This document shows positions 25,612 to 35,011 of a stretch of 41,019 nucleotides of DNA, piece after piece. Numbering within the stretch: position 1 is the first letter of the stretch; every line of letters begins with the position of its first letter. Position numbers and translations under genes: made by a program. The notes beneath the pieces are model-generated. The model saw nothing but the letters and a program-made list of their open reading frames with translations, was not told the DNA's origin and did no database searches. The stretch comes from JBFMEX01 sp040752215 (GTDB lineage: Bacteria > Pseudomonadota > Alphaproteobacteria > Rhizobiales > Hyphomicrobiaceae): NCBI GenBank assembly GCA_040752215.1, contig JBFMEX010000020.1:1-41019 (forward strand), in the 5' to 3' direction.

Positions 25612-26838
25612 CTAACGATACTCGATAAACGCGTCCTGTCGCAGGTCCTTCAAGTGCTTCTTGGCCAGGATCTCGAATTCCTTCTGGCGGTTGTCGCCGC
25701 CATCGTCCGCCTTGGCCTGGCTGGCCGAGCCGGCCTTTGCCGCCTCGCGGCCGCACACCGCCCATACCTCGACGCCGGCCGCGCCGACGGCGGGCGGCAG
25801 CGCCTCGCCGTCCTTGGCGTTGAGGAGCAGGCTGCGGGTCGGCTCGGGGATCGACGCGGCGGGCCTCTTGCCGAGGTCCTCGAACCTGGCCCCCTCGATG
25901 CCGGCGGCCGCCTTGGCGCCGGCCTTGCAGCCGGCGAGCTTGGGTGCCAGCGTTTCCGCCTGCTGGATGCGCTTGGCCAGCTTGCCCTGGTCGAGCGCGT
26001 TCTCGATCGGCAATGTCACGCGCTGCAGCTTGAGGTCGACGGCGGCGGCGGCAGCCGCGCCCGGCTCGTTCGACTTGTCGACGAAGCGGTCGACATCACG
26101 CTCGGTGATCGCGATCTGATGGCCGAAACGCCGGCGAATGACGTTGCTCCAGGATATCGACGCCTTGAAGCGCTGGCGCATGGCGTTGATGTCGCCGCCG
26201 GAGCTCCTCATGTGCTCGGCGAACTGCTGCTCGGTCATCTTGTTGCGTTGGGCGATGCTGGCGACGACCGTGTTCACCTCCTCGTCGGAGGCGAGCAGAT
26301 TGAGACGCTTCGCCTCCTGGAGCTTGAGGCGCTCCTCGATCAGCTCCTCGAGCGCGCCCTTGCGCAGGCCGGGCAACATGCTCGCTCGCGCGCTGGCGAC
26401 CGCCTGCTGCTGCAGCGACAGCGCGAATTGCTTCTTCCGCTCCTCGAAGATCGCCAGGATCTCGTCCTTGGACTTTCCGCGGTTGGCCTTGATGGTCTCG
26501 TTGAGGATGGCTTTCAGGCGCTCGGTCGTGCTCTCGGCCTTGATCAGCCGCTTGAAATTCTCCTGCGCCTGTTGCTGAAAATTGCCGCTCAAGGCCATCA
26601 GGCGCTGGCGCTGCTCGACCTCGTAGGCAGTGATCGGCTCGTCGTTGACCAGCACCACGATCGACTGGCCTGAGCCACCGTCCGACTTCTTGGCCTGGGT
26701 CGGACCGGCGACGGCACTCGCGCTCGAGTGCAGCAGCGTGAGGCCGAACGCGGCGGCGAGCAGACCTGCTGCTTGCTTTCCGGCGGCAGGCGACGGCCGG
26801 CTCGTTCGCGCTTCGGTCTGACGCTCGGCGTGGCGCAT
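25612..26838 (-). CDS. surA: SurA-like periplasmic chaperone (SurA N-domain)
   Basis: This 408-residue exported protein has a long basic N region followed by a hydrophobic signal segment (about residues 22-43, ending S-A-V-A-G). Residues ~55-240 are the SurA N-terminal chaperone domain, with I-V-V-L-V-N-D-E-P-I-T-A-Y-E-V-E-Q-R at its start. The C-terminal half lacks a clear parvulin PPIase core (no obvious H-x-R-H-I-L pattern), so it probably acts as an outer-membrane-protein chaperone rather than as an active isomerase. Its position between lptD and pdxA matches surA in other Proteobacteria and fits delivery of LptD and porins. Confidence 0.82.
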   Translation of the reverse strand: MRHAERQTEARTSRPSPAAGKQAAGLLAAAFGLTLLHSSASAVAGPTQAKKSDGGSGQSIVVLVNDEPITAYEVEQRQRLMALSGNFQQQAQENFKRLIKAESTTERLKAILNETIKANRGKSKDEILAIFEERKKQFALSLQQQAVASARASMLPGLRKGALEELIEERLKLQEAKRLNLLASDEEVNTVVASIAQRNKMTEQQFAEHMRSSGGDINAMRQRFKASISWSNVIRRRFGHQIAITERDVDRFVDKSNEPGAAAAAAVDLKLQRVTLPIENALDQGKLAKRIQQAETLAPKLAGCKAGAKAAAGIEGARFEDLGKRPAASIPEPTRSLLLNAKDGEALPPAVGAAGVEVWAVCGREAAKAGSASQAKADDGGDNRQKEFEILAKKHLKDLRQDAFIEYR

Positions 26839-27020
26839 GGTGCGGTATCCCGATTGCGGCTGATTCCTCGTGGCCGAGAATAACCCGGCCGGAGCCCCGT
26901 CCGCCCGCTTATCCACATCAAGCATGGCCACCGCGTGGCCGCAGTTCGTCGTCGGAGGGCGACAGCGCGCGCCGGCTGCGGCCCGGCCCAAGAGCGCAAG
27001 GGCGGCTCCTGCCACCCCGC

Positions 27021-29465
27021 TCAGCGCGGCGGCTGGTCGTCGCCGAACACGTGGTCGAGGGCGTCGGTCTTGTAGCGGAACTCGCCGAGATGCTTCAGCT
27101 CGAAGCGCAGCATCACCGTGCGATCGGGCTCCAGATCGCGCGCCGCGTCCTTGACGAACGTCTCGATATAGGAGGCGGTCAGCACGAAGCAGTCGTCGGC
27201 GTACTTGAGACCGATCGAGTCCTGGATCCAATCGTCGTTGCCGATGTCGTAGCGCGCCGAGCCGAGCACGCTCCAGGTGTCGGTCAGCTTGACCGCGAGA
27301 TGCGAGGTGATGTCCTGCTGATCGATCACGCGGCCGATCTCGGGCGCGCGTGCTGCGAAGGTGTAGAGCGCGGACGCCTCGACCGGCCCGAGCGCGACGC
27401 GGCCGTAGAGATTTTGCCGCATGAGATCGAAATCGTCCTCCTGAAGTCGGCTCTGGCTGATGAGCTGCAGGCCTTCGAACGGCGCCAGATAGGCACCGAT
27501 GACGTAGTCGGAGTTGTCGTTCTCGAGGCCGTTGACCGGCGAGAAGATGTGGGCACCGGTCACGTCGCGGCCGGGATTGGCATAGGGGTTCTCGCCGGCG
27601 ATCTGGAAGCTCTGGCCGGCGAGCAGGCGCGCGTAGCCGCCGTTGTTGGCCTGGAACGTGTATTGCAGGCCGGCATTGACGCGCGTTCCCGTCTCCAACC
27701 TGTCCAGGCCGGAGAACTTGTCGGTATCGAACAGGTTGGTGTCGTCGAAGATGAGGCTCTTGGCGTCCTCGTTCGGTAGCCGGCGCTGCGGCAAGCTGTC
27801 CTGGCGGGTGATGATCTGGCCGATCGGCTCGATGATATGGGAGGCGAGTGGCGAGTTGGCGACCCAGGGATAGGCAACCATCATGCCCGCGGTGGTCCGG
27901 CCTCGGGTGACGGTCTCATCGGCGATCAGGATGCCGGTGTCGGGATCGACGTAGTCGTTGAGCTGGTAGATGTCGCCCCTGAGCTCGGCGAACGGCGTGT
28001 AGGTGATGCCGACCGGGTCGGTCAGCTGGCGGCGCCACTTGACCTCGGTGACGGCACGGTTGATGCCCTGGCTGCCGGCGAGCAAGGCGATGTCGTCACG
28101 CGAGAAGCTGAGCACGTTGGTATCCCATCTGAGCTCGCCCCCGAGCACGGGATCGTCGAACACGTAGTTGTGGTCGATGATCGGGTGGGCGCGGCTCTCG
28201 GCCGACGGGGGGTCGTTCAGCAGCAGGCCGCCGAAGTGGTAGAGCGTGGTGCGCATGTAGCTGCGATCCGACTGGCCACCGAGGTAGATCTGGTTGACGC
28301 GGTCGGTCAGCAGGATGTTGTCGTACTTGTAGAAACGGCGGAACGTGTCGTCGCTCTCAAGCGTCACGTCCCAACCTGCGTTCCACCAACTGCCGAGCGC
28401 GAACTTGCCCTTGGTCTCCAGAGTGCCGCGCCAGCCGTCGAGCTTGTCGTCGGTCGGGTTGCCGGGAAGGTTGGAAGGATCCTGGTCGATGGCGCCGAAC
28501 TTGACCCAGTACTCGCCGGTGTCGAGCCGGTGGCGCCACTCGCCCTGCCACAGCACGCCCTGCTGGGTCAGGTACATCGGGTGGAACGTGAAATCGTAGT
28601 TGGGCGCCAACGCGAAATAGTAGGGCACCTCGACGCCGAAGCCGAGGTTCTCCGAGTTCATGTAGGACGGCAGCAGGAAGCCGGACTTGCGCTTCACCGA
28701 CGGGTCGGGGTGCTGGAAGTAGGGGGTGTAGAGGACGGGCACACCGAACAGCTCGAACTGGGCGTCCTGGTAGGTGATGGTCGCTTCCTGCTGATCGTGG
28801 ATCACGCGCTTGGCGCTGATGCACCACAGCGGCGGGACGCCCTCCTTGCTCTTGCAGGGCGTGAACTTGCCGTTATGGAACTCGGTCACGTTGCCATCGC
28901 GCCGGATCGCCTGCTCACCGGCGATGCGCGTGTCGTCGCGCGCGACGATGCTGAGCGACTGCACGAAGCCGTCGCGGAAGTCGTCGGTCAGCGTGTAGCG
29001 ATCGGCGCGCACGACGTTTCCGTTCGGCTCCTTCAGCGTGACATTGCCGAGTGCGGTCAGCGTGTTGGCACCCTGGTCGTAGACGACCTCGTTGGCGGTC
29101 AGGATGTAGTTGTTGTGGAAGATCTCGACGTTCCCGCGGGCGGTGACCTTGTTGCCGCTCGAGTCGTAGATCAGCTCGTCGCCCTGCAGGTAGAGCGGCT
29201 GCGCGTTGTCGACCTTCGGCAGCTTGCCGAAAATGCCGCCCTTGGGCTTCGCGAACGAGGGTTTTTCACCCTTGCCGCTGCCGGCCTTGGAGGGGTCCTG
29301 CGCGGCGGCCGGGTCGGTGGCGAGGAGCGGCAGCGCAGCAGCGGCGGCGACCGCGAGCAGGCGCACAAGAGCGCGCGCACCCCGGCCAAGCCACGCGCTT
29401 TCACGTGGCTCCGAGATGCACGACCCGCCGCACAGCGCCTGCGGTGTCCGCGCAAGACGCATCAC
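27021..29465 (-). CDS. lptD: LPS-assembly protein LptD
   Basis: LptD is the outer-membrane barrel that inserts lipopolysaccharide into the outer leaflet. The 814-residue protein has a signal peptide (hydrophobic residues ~32-54), an N-terminal LptA/OstA-like beta-jellyroll (about 85-230, with G-N-V-E-I-F-H-N-N-Y and A-N-E-V-V-Y-D), and a long LptD barrel domain with alternating aromatic strands. Cysteines flank K-S-K-E-G-V-P-P-L-W and another sits late in D-D-C-F-V-L, compatible with the structural disulfides. GTG 29465 (AGGAGG 8 nt upstream) or ATG 29462 may start it, right after the lptG stop. Confidence 0.95.
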   Translation of the reverse strand: MMRLARTPQALCGGSCISEPRESAWLGRGARALVRLLAVAAAAALPLLATDPAAAQDPSKAGSGKGEKPSFAKPKGGIFGKLPKVDNAQPLYLQGDELIYDSSGNKVTARGNVEIFHNNYILTANEVVYDQGANTLTALGNVTLKEPNGNVVRADRYTLTDDFRDGFVQSLSIVARDDTRIAGEQAIRRDGNVTEFHNGKFTPCKSKEGVPPLWCISAKRVIHDQQEATITYQDAQFELFGVPVLYTPYFQHPDPSVKRKSGFLLPSYMNSENLGFGVEVPYYFALAPNYDFTFHPMYLTQQGVLWQGEWRHRLDTGEYWVKFGAIDQDPSNLPGNPTDDKLDGWRGTLETKGKFALGSWWNAGWDVTLESDDTFRRFYKYDNILLTDRVNQIYLGGQSDRSYMRTTLYHFGGLLLNDPPSAESRAHPIIDHNYVFDDPVLGGELRWDTNVLSFSRDDIALLAGSQGINRAVTEVKWRRQLTDPVGITYTPFAELRGDIYQLNDYVDPDTGILIADETVTRGRTTAGMMVAYPWVANSPLASHIIEPIGQIITRQDSLPQRRLPNEDAKSLIFDDTNLFDTDKFSGLDRLETGTRVNAGLQYTFQANNGGYARLLAGQSFQIAGENPYANPGRDVTGAHIFSPVNGLENDNSDYVIGAYLAPFEGLQLISQSRLQEDDFDLMRQNLYGRVALGPVEASALYTFAARAPEIGRVIDQQDITSHLAVKLTDTWSVLGSARYDIGNDDWIQDSIGLKYADDCFVLTASYIETFVKDAARDLEPDRTVMLRFELKHLGEFRYKTDALDHVFGDDQPPR

Positions 29466-30560
29466 TCAGCCGTCCTCCTGGTGCACGAGCACCGTCAAAG
29501 AGACCACAGCTACCAGCACCACGGGGAGCCAGATCGCCACCCAAGGCGACACCAGCCCCGCAACACCGATCTGTCGGGAGACCTCTGCGAGCAAGAAGAA
29601 GCCCAAACCCCCTACCATTCCAGTGACGACCATAGTCTGGATGCCCCCGGAGCGGAATGACTTGAGCGACACAGTGGCGGCCAAAAGCACCATCGCGATG
29701 CACAGCAGCGGCCGCGACAGAAGCAGCTCGTACTGGATCTTCAGCCTGTCGGCGGAAAGCTTCGCCTTTTCAGCGACTTCTATCAGGCCCGGCAGCTCCC
29801 AGAACGACACCGAGATGACCGTTCCGAGCGCGTCCGCGATGCGCTCCGGTGTGAGGTAGGTTGAGAGCAGATAGGTCTCGAAATATTCGGGCTCCTGACC
29901 GATGCGGGCGACCCAGACCTCACTCAGATGCCAGTAGCCCTCCTTGAGGTCCGCGCCCTTGGCATCGATGCGCTCGCTGAAGCGCCCGGCGGGGTCGAAC
30001 ACGAAGACGTTGACGTTGCGCAGCGTCAGCCCCCGGTTGAGGGCGCTGTGGGCCGTGATCACAGATTGTCCGTCGAGCCCATCCTGGCGCAGCCACGAGG
30101 CACCCGACTTCGCGCGCAACACATTGTCCTGCCTGCCGAAAGCCTCAGCGAACAGGCGCTCGGATTCCTCTCGTGCCGACGCCGCCAGCGGGTTGTAGAC
30201 GGTGACCGCCAGAATGCCGAGGACGAGCGCGACGAAGATGCCGGGGGCGAGGAACTGCCAGACCGACATGCCGCCGGCGCGCATCACGGCGAGCTCGCTC
30301 TTGCGCGACAGGAACAGGAGGGCGGCGATCGAGCCGACCAGAACCGCGAACGCCAGCAGGAACTCGGTGTAGGCCGGCAGCCTGAGCATGCTCATCCACA
30401 CCAGCCGGAGCGCCGGGACGCTGCCGTACTTGCCGGACTGACGCAGCAGCTCGACGAAATCGATCATGAAGATCAGCACGGTGCAGAGCAGAAAGGTGCC
30501 GAGGATGGTGGTCAGGAAGCGGCGTGCGATGTAGCGCTTCAGGGTGGTTGTCGGCAGCAT
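29466..30560 (-). CDS. lptG: LPS export ABC transporter permease LptG
   Basis: LptG is one of two inner-membrane permeases of the LptB2FG exporter. The 364-residue protein shows the family pattern: two N-terminal membrane helices with an L-R-Q/R-K motif (F-L-S-R-K-S-E-L-A-V-M-R-A-G-G), a large periplasmic jellyroll (about 110-260) and four C-terminal helices. It lies 2 bp after lptF and directly before lptD, so the three are coupled. It was called LptG rather than LptF because of its position next to lptD and its K-R-Y-I-A-R-R-F start. Confidence 0.92.
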   Translation of the reverse strand: MLPTTTLKRYIARRFLTTILGTFLLCTVLIFMIDFVELLRQSGKYGSVPALRLVWMSMLRLPAYTEFLLAFAVLVGSIAALLFLSRKSELAVMRAGGMSVWQFLAPGIFVALVLGILAVTVYNPLAASAREESERLFAEAFGRQDNVLRAKSGASWLRQDGLDGQSVITAHSALNRGLTLRNVNVFVFDPAGRFSERIDAKGADLKEGYWHLSEVWVARIGQEPEYFETYLLSTYLTPERIADALGTVISVSFWELPGLIEVAEKAKLSADRLKIQYELLLSRPLLCIAMVLLAATVSLKSFRSGGIQTMVVTGMVGGLGFFLLAEVSRQIGVAGLVSPWVAIWLPVVLVAVVSLTVLVHQEDG

Positions 30561-30562
30561 CG

Positions 30563-31762
30563 TCAGCCCCCCGACCGGGCGAGCGCGCCGGCGCCCGGAA
30601 AGCGGCTCGCAATCCGCGCGACAGGCGGCCCGATCAGGTCCCAGATCCGCTCGATCCAGGAGGCTCCGCCGCGCGGGCGGGCGGCGCGGATCATCAGGGC
30701 GAAGGCGCCGGCCCCGGAAACGATCGGGATCGCGTAGAGCAGGGGCGTCATCGCCGCGTTCAGCACGACCAGGTTGTTGACGGCGAGCCCGCCGAGGCGG
30801 ATGCCGACCGCGGCCAGGAACGCGATCACGATCCGCTCGACCCGGTTCTGGCGCGTGCTCTGCGCCTGGCCGACCGCGGCGAGCGCCATCAAGACGAAGG
30901 TGAACGGATAGATCGGGTTCGAGAAGCGCTCGTGCAACTCGGCCCGGAACTGGCCGGGGGCGATCTTGTAGTTGAAGCTGTCGGGCTCGGGGTTGACCAG
31001 CTCGTCATAATAGCGCTCGCGCGGCTTGAGGTCGTCGCTCTCCTCGCTCTTCTGCTCGAAGCGGTTGAGGTCGACGATGTACTTCTCGAAGGCGATGATC
31101 TGCGAGGGCTCCTTGGGGCTGGTGCGCCGCACGATATGCCCGTCGAGCATGATCAGGTAGGCGGTCGACTCCTGCTTGACGATGATGCCGCGCTCGGCGA
31201 GGTAGGACTGGATCTCCTTCGGGTTGCGCGTGTCGTGCATGACGAGGCCCAAGAGCTCGCCATTGAGCGCGCGCTCGCGGATATGGAAGGTGAGGTTCGG
31301 CTCCGGGTTGGAGAAGCGTCCGGGCTGGATCACCTGGGTCAGCAGATCGGTCCGCACCTGGATGATGTAGGTGCGCAGCGTTCTGAGACTCCACGGCATG
31401 GCGGCGTGATTGACGAACGCGACGCCGGCCGAGACGATCGCCGCCAGCAGCAGCAGCGGCCGCGCCACCGTCCACACGGTCGCGCCCGACGCGGTCAGCA
31501 CGATCAGCTCGCTGTCGCCGTTGAGGCGATTGAGCGTGTGGATCATTGCGATCAGCATCGCGAACGGGGCGATGATGGCGACGAGGTTCGGCAGCGCGAG
31601 CGTCGTCATCTTGAGCAGCAGCCAGGCGTCCTGGCCTTGCGAGGTGACGACATTGAGCTGGCGCAGGGCGAGCGCGATCCACACGATTCCGGATAGCGAG
31701 CCGAGGATCAGCGCCAGTGCGCCGGCCGCCTGCCGGAAGGTGTATCGGGCGAAGATCGTCAT
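30563..31762 (-). CDS. lptF: LPS export ABC transporter permease LptF
   Basis: This is the partner permease of LptG. The 399-residue protein starts M-T-I-F-A-R-Y-T-F-R-Q-A, has the N-D-S-E-L-I-V-L-T-A-S-G coupling-helix motif near residue 90, a periplasmic domain and C-terminal helices ending in a basic tail. It is the first gene of the minus-strand lpt block and is divergent from pepA; the lptF(-)/pepA(+) arrangement is common in Proteobacteria. Confidence 0.92.
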   Translation of the reverse strand: MTIFARYTFRQAAGALALILGSLSGIVWIALALRQLNVVTSQGQDAWLLLKMTTLALPNLVAIIAPFAMLIAMIHTLNRLNGDSELIVLTASGATVWTVARPLLLLAAIVSAGVAFVNHAAMPWSLRTLRTYIIQVRTDLLTQVIQPGRFSNPEPNLTFHIRERALNGELLGLVMHDTRNPKEIQSYLAERGIIVKQESTAYLIMLDGHIVRRTSPKEPSQIIAFEKYIVDLNRFEQKSEESDDLKPRERYYDELVNPEPDSFNYKIAPGQFRAELHERFSNPIYPFTFVLMALAAVGQAQSTRQNRVERIVIAFLAAVGIRLGGLAVNNLVVLNAAMTPLLYAIPIVSGAGAFALMIRAARPRGGASWIERIWDLIGPPVARIASRFPGAGALARSGG

Positions 31763-32223
31763 CGCTTGCTCGGCAGCTGCCGGTGCCCGGCGCTTGCCAA
31801 CGTCCCCCCTGGTCCTGCTTCAGCCCGCCTGCACTCCATGGGCCCGGCGTCGCGCCGGCCGCCCGTCACCCTCGCCGGCGCAGCCTTCGACCTGCACTGC
31901 CCCCTCGCTGCGGGTCAGACAGCTCCGCGTCACACAGCCGGATGGCGGAATTTCGACCCCGAGCCTGAGCCTTGGCGGCCTTGGCGTGGGACCTTAACCA
32001 AAAGGTCGGGGCGTTGCCATGGCGCCACGGACGAGGGCTGGGGAGGGCGAGGGCCGGCCGGCCGCCGCGGGGGGTCGGGCGAGGCTCGTCACGGTCTTGC
32101 ACTTCACGCCCGAGCGTCTAAGCTTCCCGCGCCGCGAATTCCCAGCAATCCCGCCAGCGGAATATCCCTTCATCCCGCCGCCACCGTCTCGAGGCCGGGC
32201 GCGGCGCACGGAGTCCCGAAAGC
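31763..32223. other. Divergent lptF-pepA intergenic region
   Basis: These 461 bp have no convincing gene. There is a small hairpin GACCTT/AAGGTC (31990-31995 and 32002-32007) and a candidate pepA promoter at 32097-32124. No clear minus-strand promoter for lptF was identified, although it must lie here. Confidence 0.45.
32097..32124 (+). promoter_or_regulatory. pepA: Candidate pepA promoter
   Basis: TTGCAC (32097-32102) and TAAGCT (32119-32124) are 16 bases apart, about 100 bp before the pepA ATG. The -10 match is modest. Confidence 0.4.
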
Positions 32224-33813
32224 ATGAGCGAGCACCATCTCGACGTCACCTTTGCCCCCCTGTCCGCAGAGCCGGAGCGGACCGCGGTCGTGCTCGCCGG
32301 AGCCAACATGACGCTCGGCAGCCGGGCGCGCGCGCTCGACGCGGCGATCGGCGGCGGGATCGTGCGGGCGGCCGAGGCGGCTCAGTTCAAGGGAAAGGCG
32401 AAATCGTCTATCGAGATCCTCGCACCTTCGGGCAGTCCGCTGACCCGACTTCTGGTGATCGGAGTGGGCAAGGCGCCGGAGGCAAGCGAGCTCGACTGGG
32501 TGAGCCTCGGCGGCAGCGCGCTCGGCGCGATCGCGGCTCGCAAGACCGAGAGGGCGAGTCTCGTGTTCGACGTAACGGACACCGGCGAGCACAAGGCGGA
32601 TGAGATCGCAGCCTGGCTCGCCGAAGGCGCCGTGCTGCGCCAGTATACGTTCCGCAAGTACCTGACCCGCGGCGAGACCGAGGCCGGCGAGGGGGGCGCC
32701 GCCGCCGAGGCGGTCAACGGCACGGCCAGCGAGGAGCAGGCGGCCAAGGCGCAGAGCACGCGCCGCGAGGGCGTTCACGAGCTGATCATTCACTGCACCA
32801 GCCCGGACAAGGCGCGCGCCCTGTTCCAGCGCCGGCGCGCCGTCGCCAACGGCGTGTTCCTCGCTCGTGATCTGGTCAACGAGCCGGCCAACAAGCTCGG
32901 CCCGGTCGAGTTCGCCGAGCGATTGCGCGAGCTGGAGCGCTCTGGCCTCGAGGTCGAGATCCTGGAGGCGGACAAGCTCGCCGAGCTCGGCATGGGCGCG
33001 CTGCTCGCAGTGGCGCAGGGCAGCGATCGCCCGGCCCGCGTCGTGGTGATGCAATGGCACGGCGCCAAGTCGAAGCGGGCGAAGCCGATTGCGTTCGTCG
33101 GCAAGGGCGTCGTGTTCGACACCGGCGGCATCTCGATCAAGCCGGCGCAGGGCATGGAGGACATGAAGGGCGATATGGGCGGCGCGGCGTGCGTCAGTGG
33201 GCTGATGCTGGCGCTCGCCGAGCGCAAGGCTGCCGTCAACGCGGTCGGCCTCGTCGGTCTCGTGGAGAACATGCCGTCCGGCACCGCGACGCGCCCCGGC
33301 GATATCGTCACCTCGATGTCCGGGCAGACGGTCGAGGTGCTCAATACCGATGCGGAGGGACGGCTCGTGCTCGCCGACGTGCTCTGGTACGCGCAGCAGC
33401 GCTTCAAACCGAAGTTGATCGTCGACCTCGCCACGCTGACCGGCGCCATCATGGTCGCGCTCGGCAAGGAGTACGCCGGCCTCTACTGCAACGACGACAA
33501 GCTCGCCGCGGACTTGCAGGAGGCCGCCAAATCGACTGGCGAGAAGGTGTGGCGGATGCCGCTCGACAAGGGCTACGACAAGATGATCGAGTCCAAGAAC
33601 GCCGACATGAAGAATATCGGCGGGCGCTGGGCCGGGGCGTGCACGGCGGCGGCCTTCCTCGAGCGCTTCGTCAAGGACACGCCGTGGGCACATATCGATG
33701 TCGCCGGCACGGCGATGGACGCACCGCGCACCGAGATCAACCCGAGCTGGGGCTCGGGCTGGGGTGTCAGGCTGCTCGATCGGATGGTCGCCGACAAGCA
33801 TGAGAAGGGGTGA
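32224..33813 (+). CDS. pepA: Leucyl aminopeptidase (M17)
   Basis: PepA is a hexameric di-metal aminopeptidase releasing N-terminal residues. The 529-residue protein has the two M17 signatures: V-G-K-G-V-V-F-D-T-G-G (292-302; metal-binding Lys and Asp) and the catalytic N-T-D-A-E-G-R (374-380). The N-terminal domain (about 1-190) is normal except for a hydrophilic Glu/Ala-rich stretch at ~150-183 that makes the protein ~30 residues longer than typical. In some bacteria PepA also binds DNA, which cannot be judged here. A GAAAG ribosome site lies before the ATG. Confidence 0.96.
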   Translation: MSEHHLDVTFAPLSAEPERTAVVLAGANMTLGSRARALDAAIGGGIVRAAEAAQFKGKAKSSIEILAPSGSPLTRLLVIGVGKAPEASELDWVSLGGSALGAIAARKTERASLVFDVTDTGEHKADEIAAWLAEGAVLRQYTFRKYLTRGETEAGEGGAAAEAVNGTASEEQAAKAQSTRREGVHELIIHCTSPDKARALFQRRRAVANGVFLARDLVNEPANKLGPVEFAERLRELERSGLEVEILEADKLAELGMGALLAVAQGSDRPARVVVMQWHGAKSKRAKPIAFVGKGVVFDTGGISIKPAQGMEDMKGDMGGAACVSGLMLALAERKAAVNAVGLVGLVENMPSGTATRPGDIVTSMSGQTVEVLNTDAEGRLVLADVLWYAQQRFKPKLIVDLATLTGAIMVALGKEYAGLYCNDDKLAADLQEAAKSTGEKVWRMPLDKGYDKMIESKNADMKNIGGRWAGACTAAAFLERFVKDTPWAHIDVAGTAMDAPRTEINPSWGSGWGVRLLDRMVADKHEKG

Positions 33814-34189
33814 GAATGGTGCGTCGGGCGATCTGCGGCAGGTCGAGGTCGAGTCGTCAGGGTTCGATGGGCCGAGGCATGCTCGTTCGTTGCGCATTCC
33901 TTGACGCTCGTTCCATTTTGAAACAAATTAGATACCAGCATGAATTTTCCATAATATAGATTATGCGAATTGCAGATTGGGTGCGGCGGAGGATCGGTGG
34001 CTGGCGATCCGGCGTAGCGCAATCGGCAAGCGCGCCCTGCCGATCCGGCCAGAGCTCGAAGTCCATTGCCCGCACCGGGTCATGGCCACCTTGTGAGCGG
34101 CCATTCCGGCGTACGGGATACGCCCGTCCCGTACAGTCCCCCAGCCCGCACCCGACGGCGCCAGAGCAACTGTCACGACCCCGAGCTCT
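33814..34189. other. Convergent gap with AT-rich island
   Basis: These 376 bp lie between pepA (+) and an unknown membrane protein (-). Bases 33901-33980 are ~34% GC against ~68% around them, with TTGAAA, AAATTA and TAATATA-type words on both strands. No gene with a persuasive protein was found; a 78-codon minus-strand frame (33961-34197) is discussed under rejected items. The distal part holds an 8-bp hairpin (34111-34134). Confidence 0.5.
34111..34134. terminator. Hairpin GTACGGGA / TCCCGTAC
   Basis: Eight perfect pairs with an 8-nt loop lie 56 bp beyond the stop of the unknown membrane gene. There is no clear T-run, so it is a weak terminator candidate. Confidence 0.4.
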
Positions 34190-34945
34190 TCAGCCATTCC
34201 ACTCCTCGAGTGTCAGAACCAGCTTGGCGACGACCAGCGCGTAGATGGCGGCCACGAACCCGGTCAGCACGTTGACGCTGACGACGACTCCGACGATGCG
34301 CGCCCACTCCGGCGGCAGCATCGTTCCGAGCAGCGCCACGATCACGCCGTCGATGTAGAGCTTGACCTGGAACAAGAGCTCGCTCACCTGCCCGATGCCC
34401 GGCCGCTCCGGCGTCTCGAAGATGATGCGGCGTCCGATCTCACCGAGTGTCGGCTGATGGATCAGCCGCGCCTCGGTCAGTAGCGCCATCAGGATCGCGT
34501 AGATGACGCCGAGCACGGCCGCGAGCCGGAAATAGCCCCAGCGCCCGACCGTGGCCGAGAACGAGATCGCGAGCCATCTGAGCAGGCTCGCTCCGGCCCA
34601 CACCGTCAGCCCGAACGCGAGCGCGATCCACCACAGGCGCCCGGGCTCGGTGCCGGCGAACGTCATCAGCGCGACGAGGCCGCCGAGCGCCGATTTCAGC
34701 ACCGCCTCGAGCACCGCGACCACCGGCACCAAGAGTCCCCTGCCCGGCAGCGCGGCGCCGAAATAGAACGGCAGCTCGAAATTGAGGCGCGCCCGCTCCA
34801 GCACCAGGCCGAGGGCGAGCGTCAGAATGAGCGTCAGGATAGCGAACGCAATCGGCTGCGTGTAGCCGAGCCAGGAGACTGCGCCGACGAGTGCCAGCTC
34901 GAGCGCCATGATCACGCCGTTGACGAGAATGCGCCCGACCGCCAT
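34190..34945 (-). CDS. Uncharacterised multi-pass membrane protein
   Basis: This protein of 251 residues has about six hydrophobic segments (near 10-25, 30-48, 75-95, 107-122, 140-155 and 210-245). A conserved-looking polar loop, E-R-A-R-L-N-F-E-L-P-F-Y-F-G-A, lies near residue 50, and a soluble stretch, T-L-G-E-I-G-R-R-I-I-F-E-T-P-E-R, follows helix 5. I do not recognise the family and assign no function. ATG 34945 is chosen because the membrane pattern begins there. It is divergent from mazG with only 66 bp between starts. Confidence 0.7.
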   Translation of the reverse strand: MAVGRILVNGVIMALELALVGAVSWLGYTQPIAFAILTLILTLALGLVLERARLNFELPFYFGAALPGRGLLVPVVAVLEAVLKSALGGLVALMTFAGTEPGRLWWIALAFGLTVWAGASLLRWLAISFSATVGRWGYFRLAAVLGVIYAILMALLTEARLIHQPTLGEIGRRIIFETPERPGIGQVSELLFQVKLYIDGVIVALLGTMLPPEWARIVGVVVSVNVLTGFVAAIYALVVAKLVLTLEEWNG

Positions 34946-35011
34946 ACCGCCCCCGATGGCCGGCCCGCCGACGGGCCCCCTCGATTGCCACAGTAGCCGA
35001 AAGGAGCCGGG

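Noticed and set aside
34011..34033. tRNA D-arm-like stretch (GCGC, nine-base loop with CGG, GCGC)
   Set aside because: The bases that follow give neither an anticodon stem nor a T stem-loop, and the flanks do not form an acceptor stem. At most a chance match or a decayed fragment.
33961..34197. 78-codon minus-strand frame with GAGGAG just before its ATG
   Set aside because: The GAGGAG codes for Glu-Glu at the end of the upstream membrane protein, so it is probably chance. The product has no hydrophobic core or recognisable motif, and it ends in the AT-rich island. A real small gene cannot be fully excluded.
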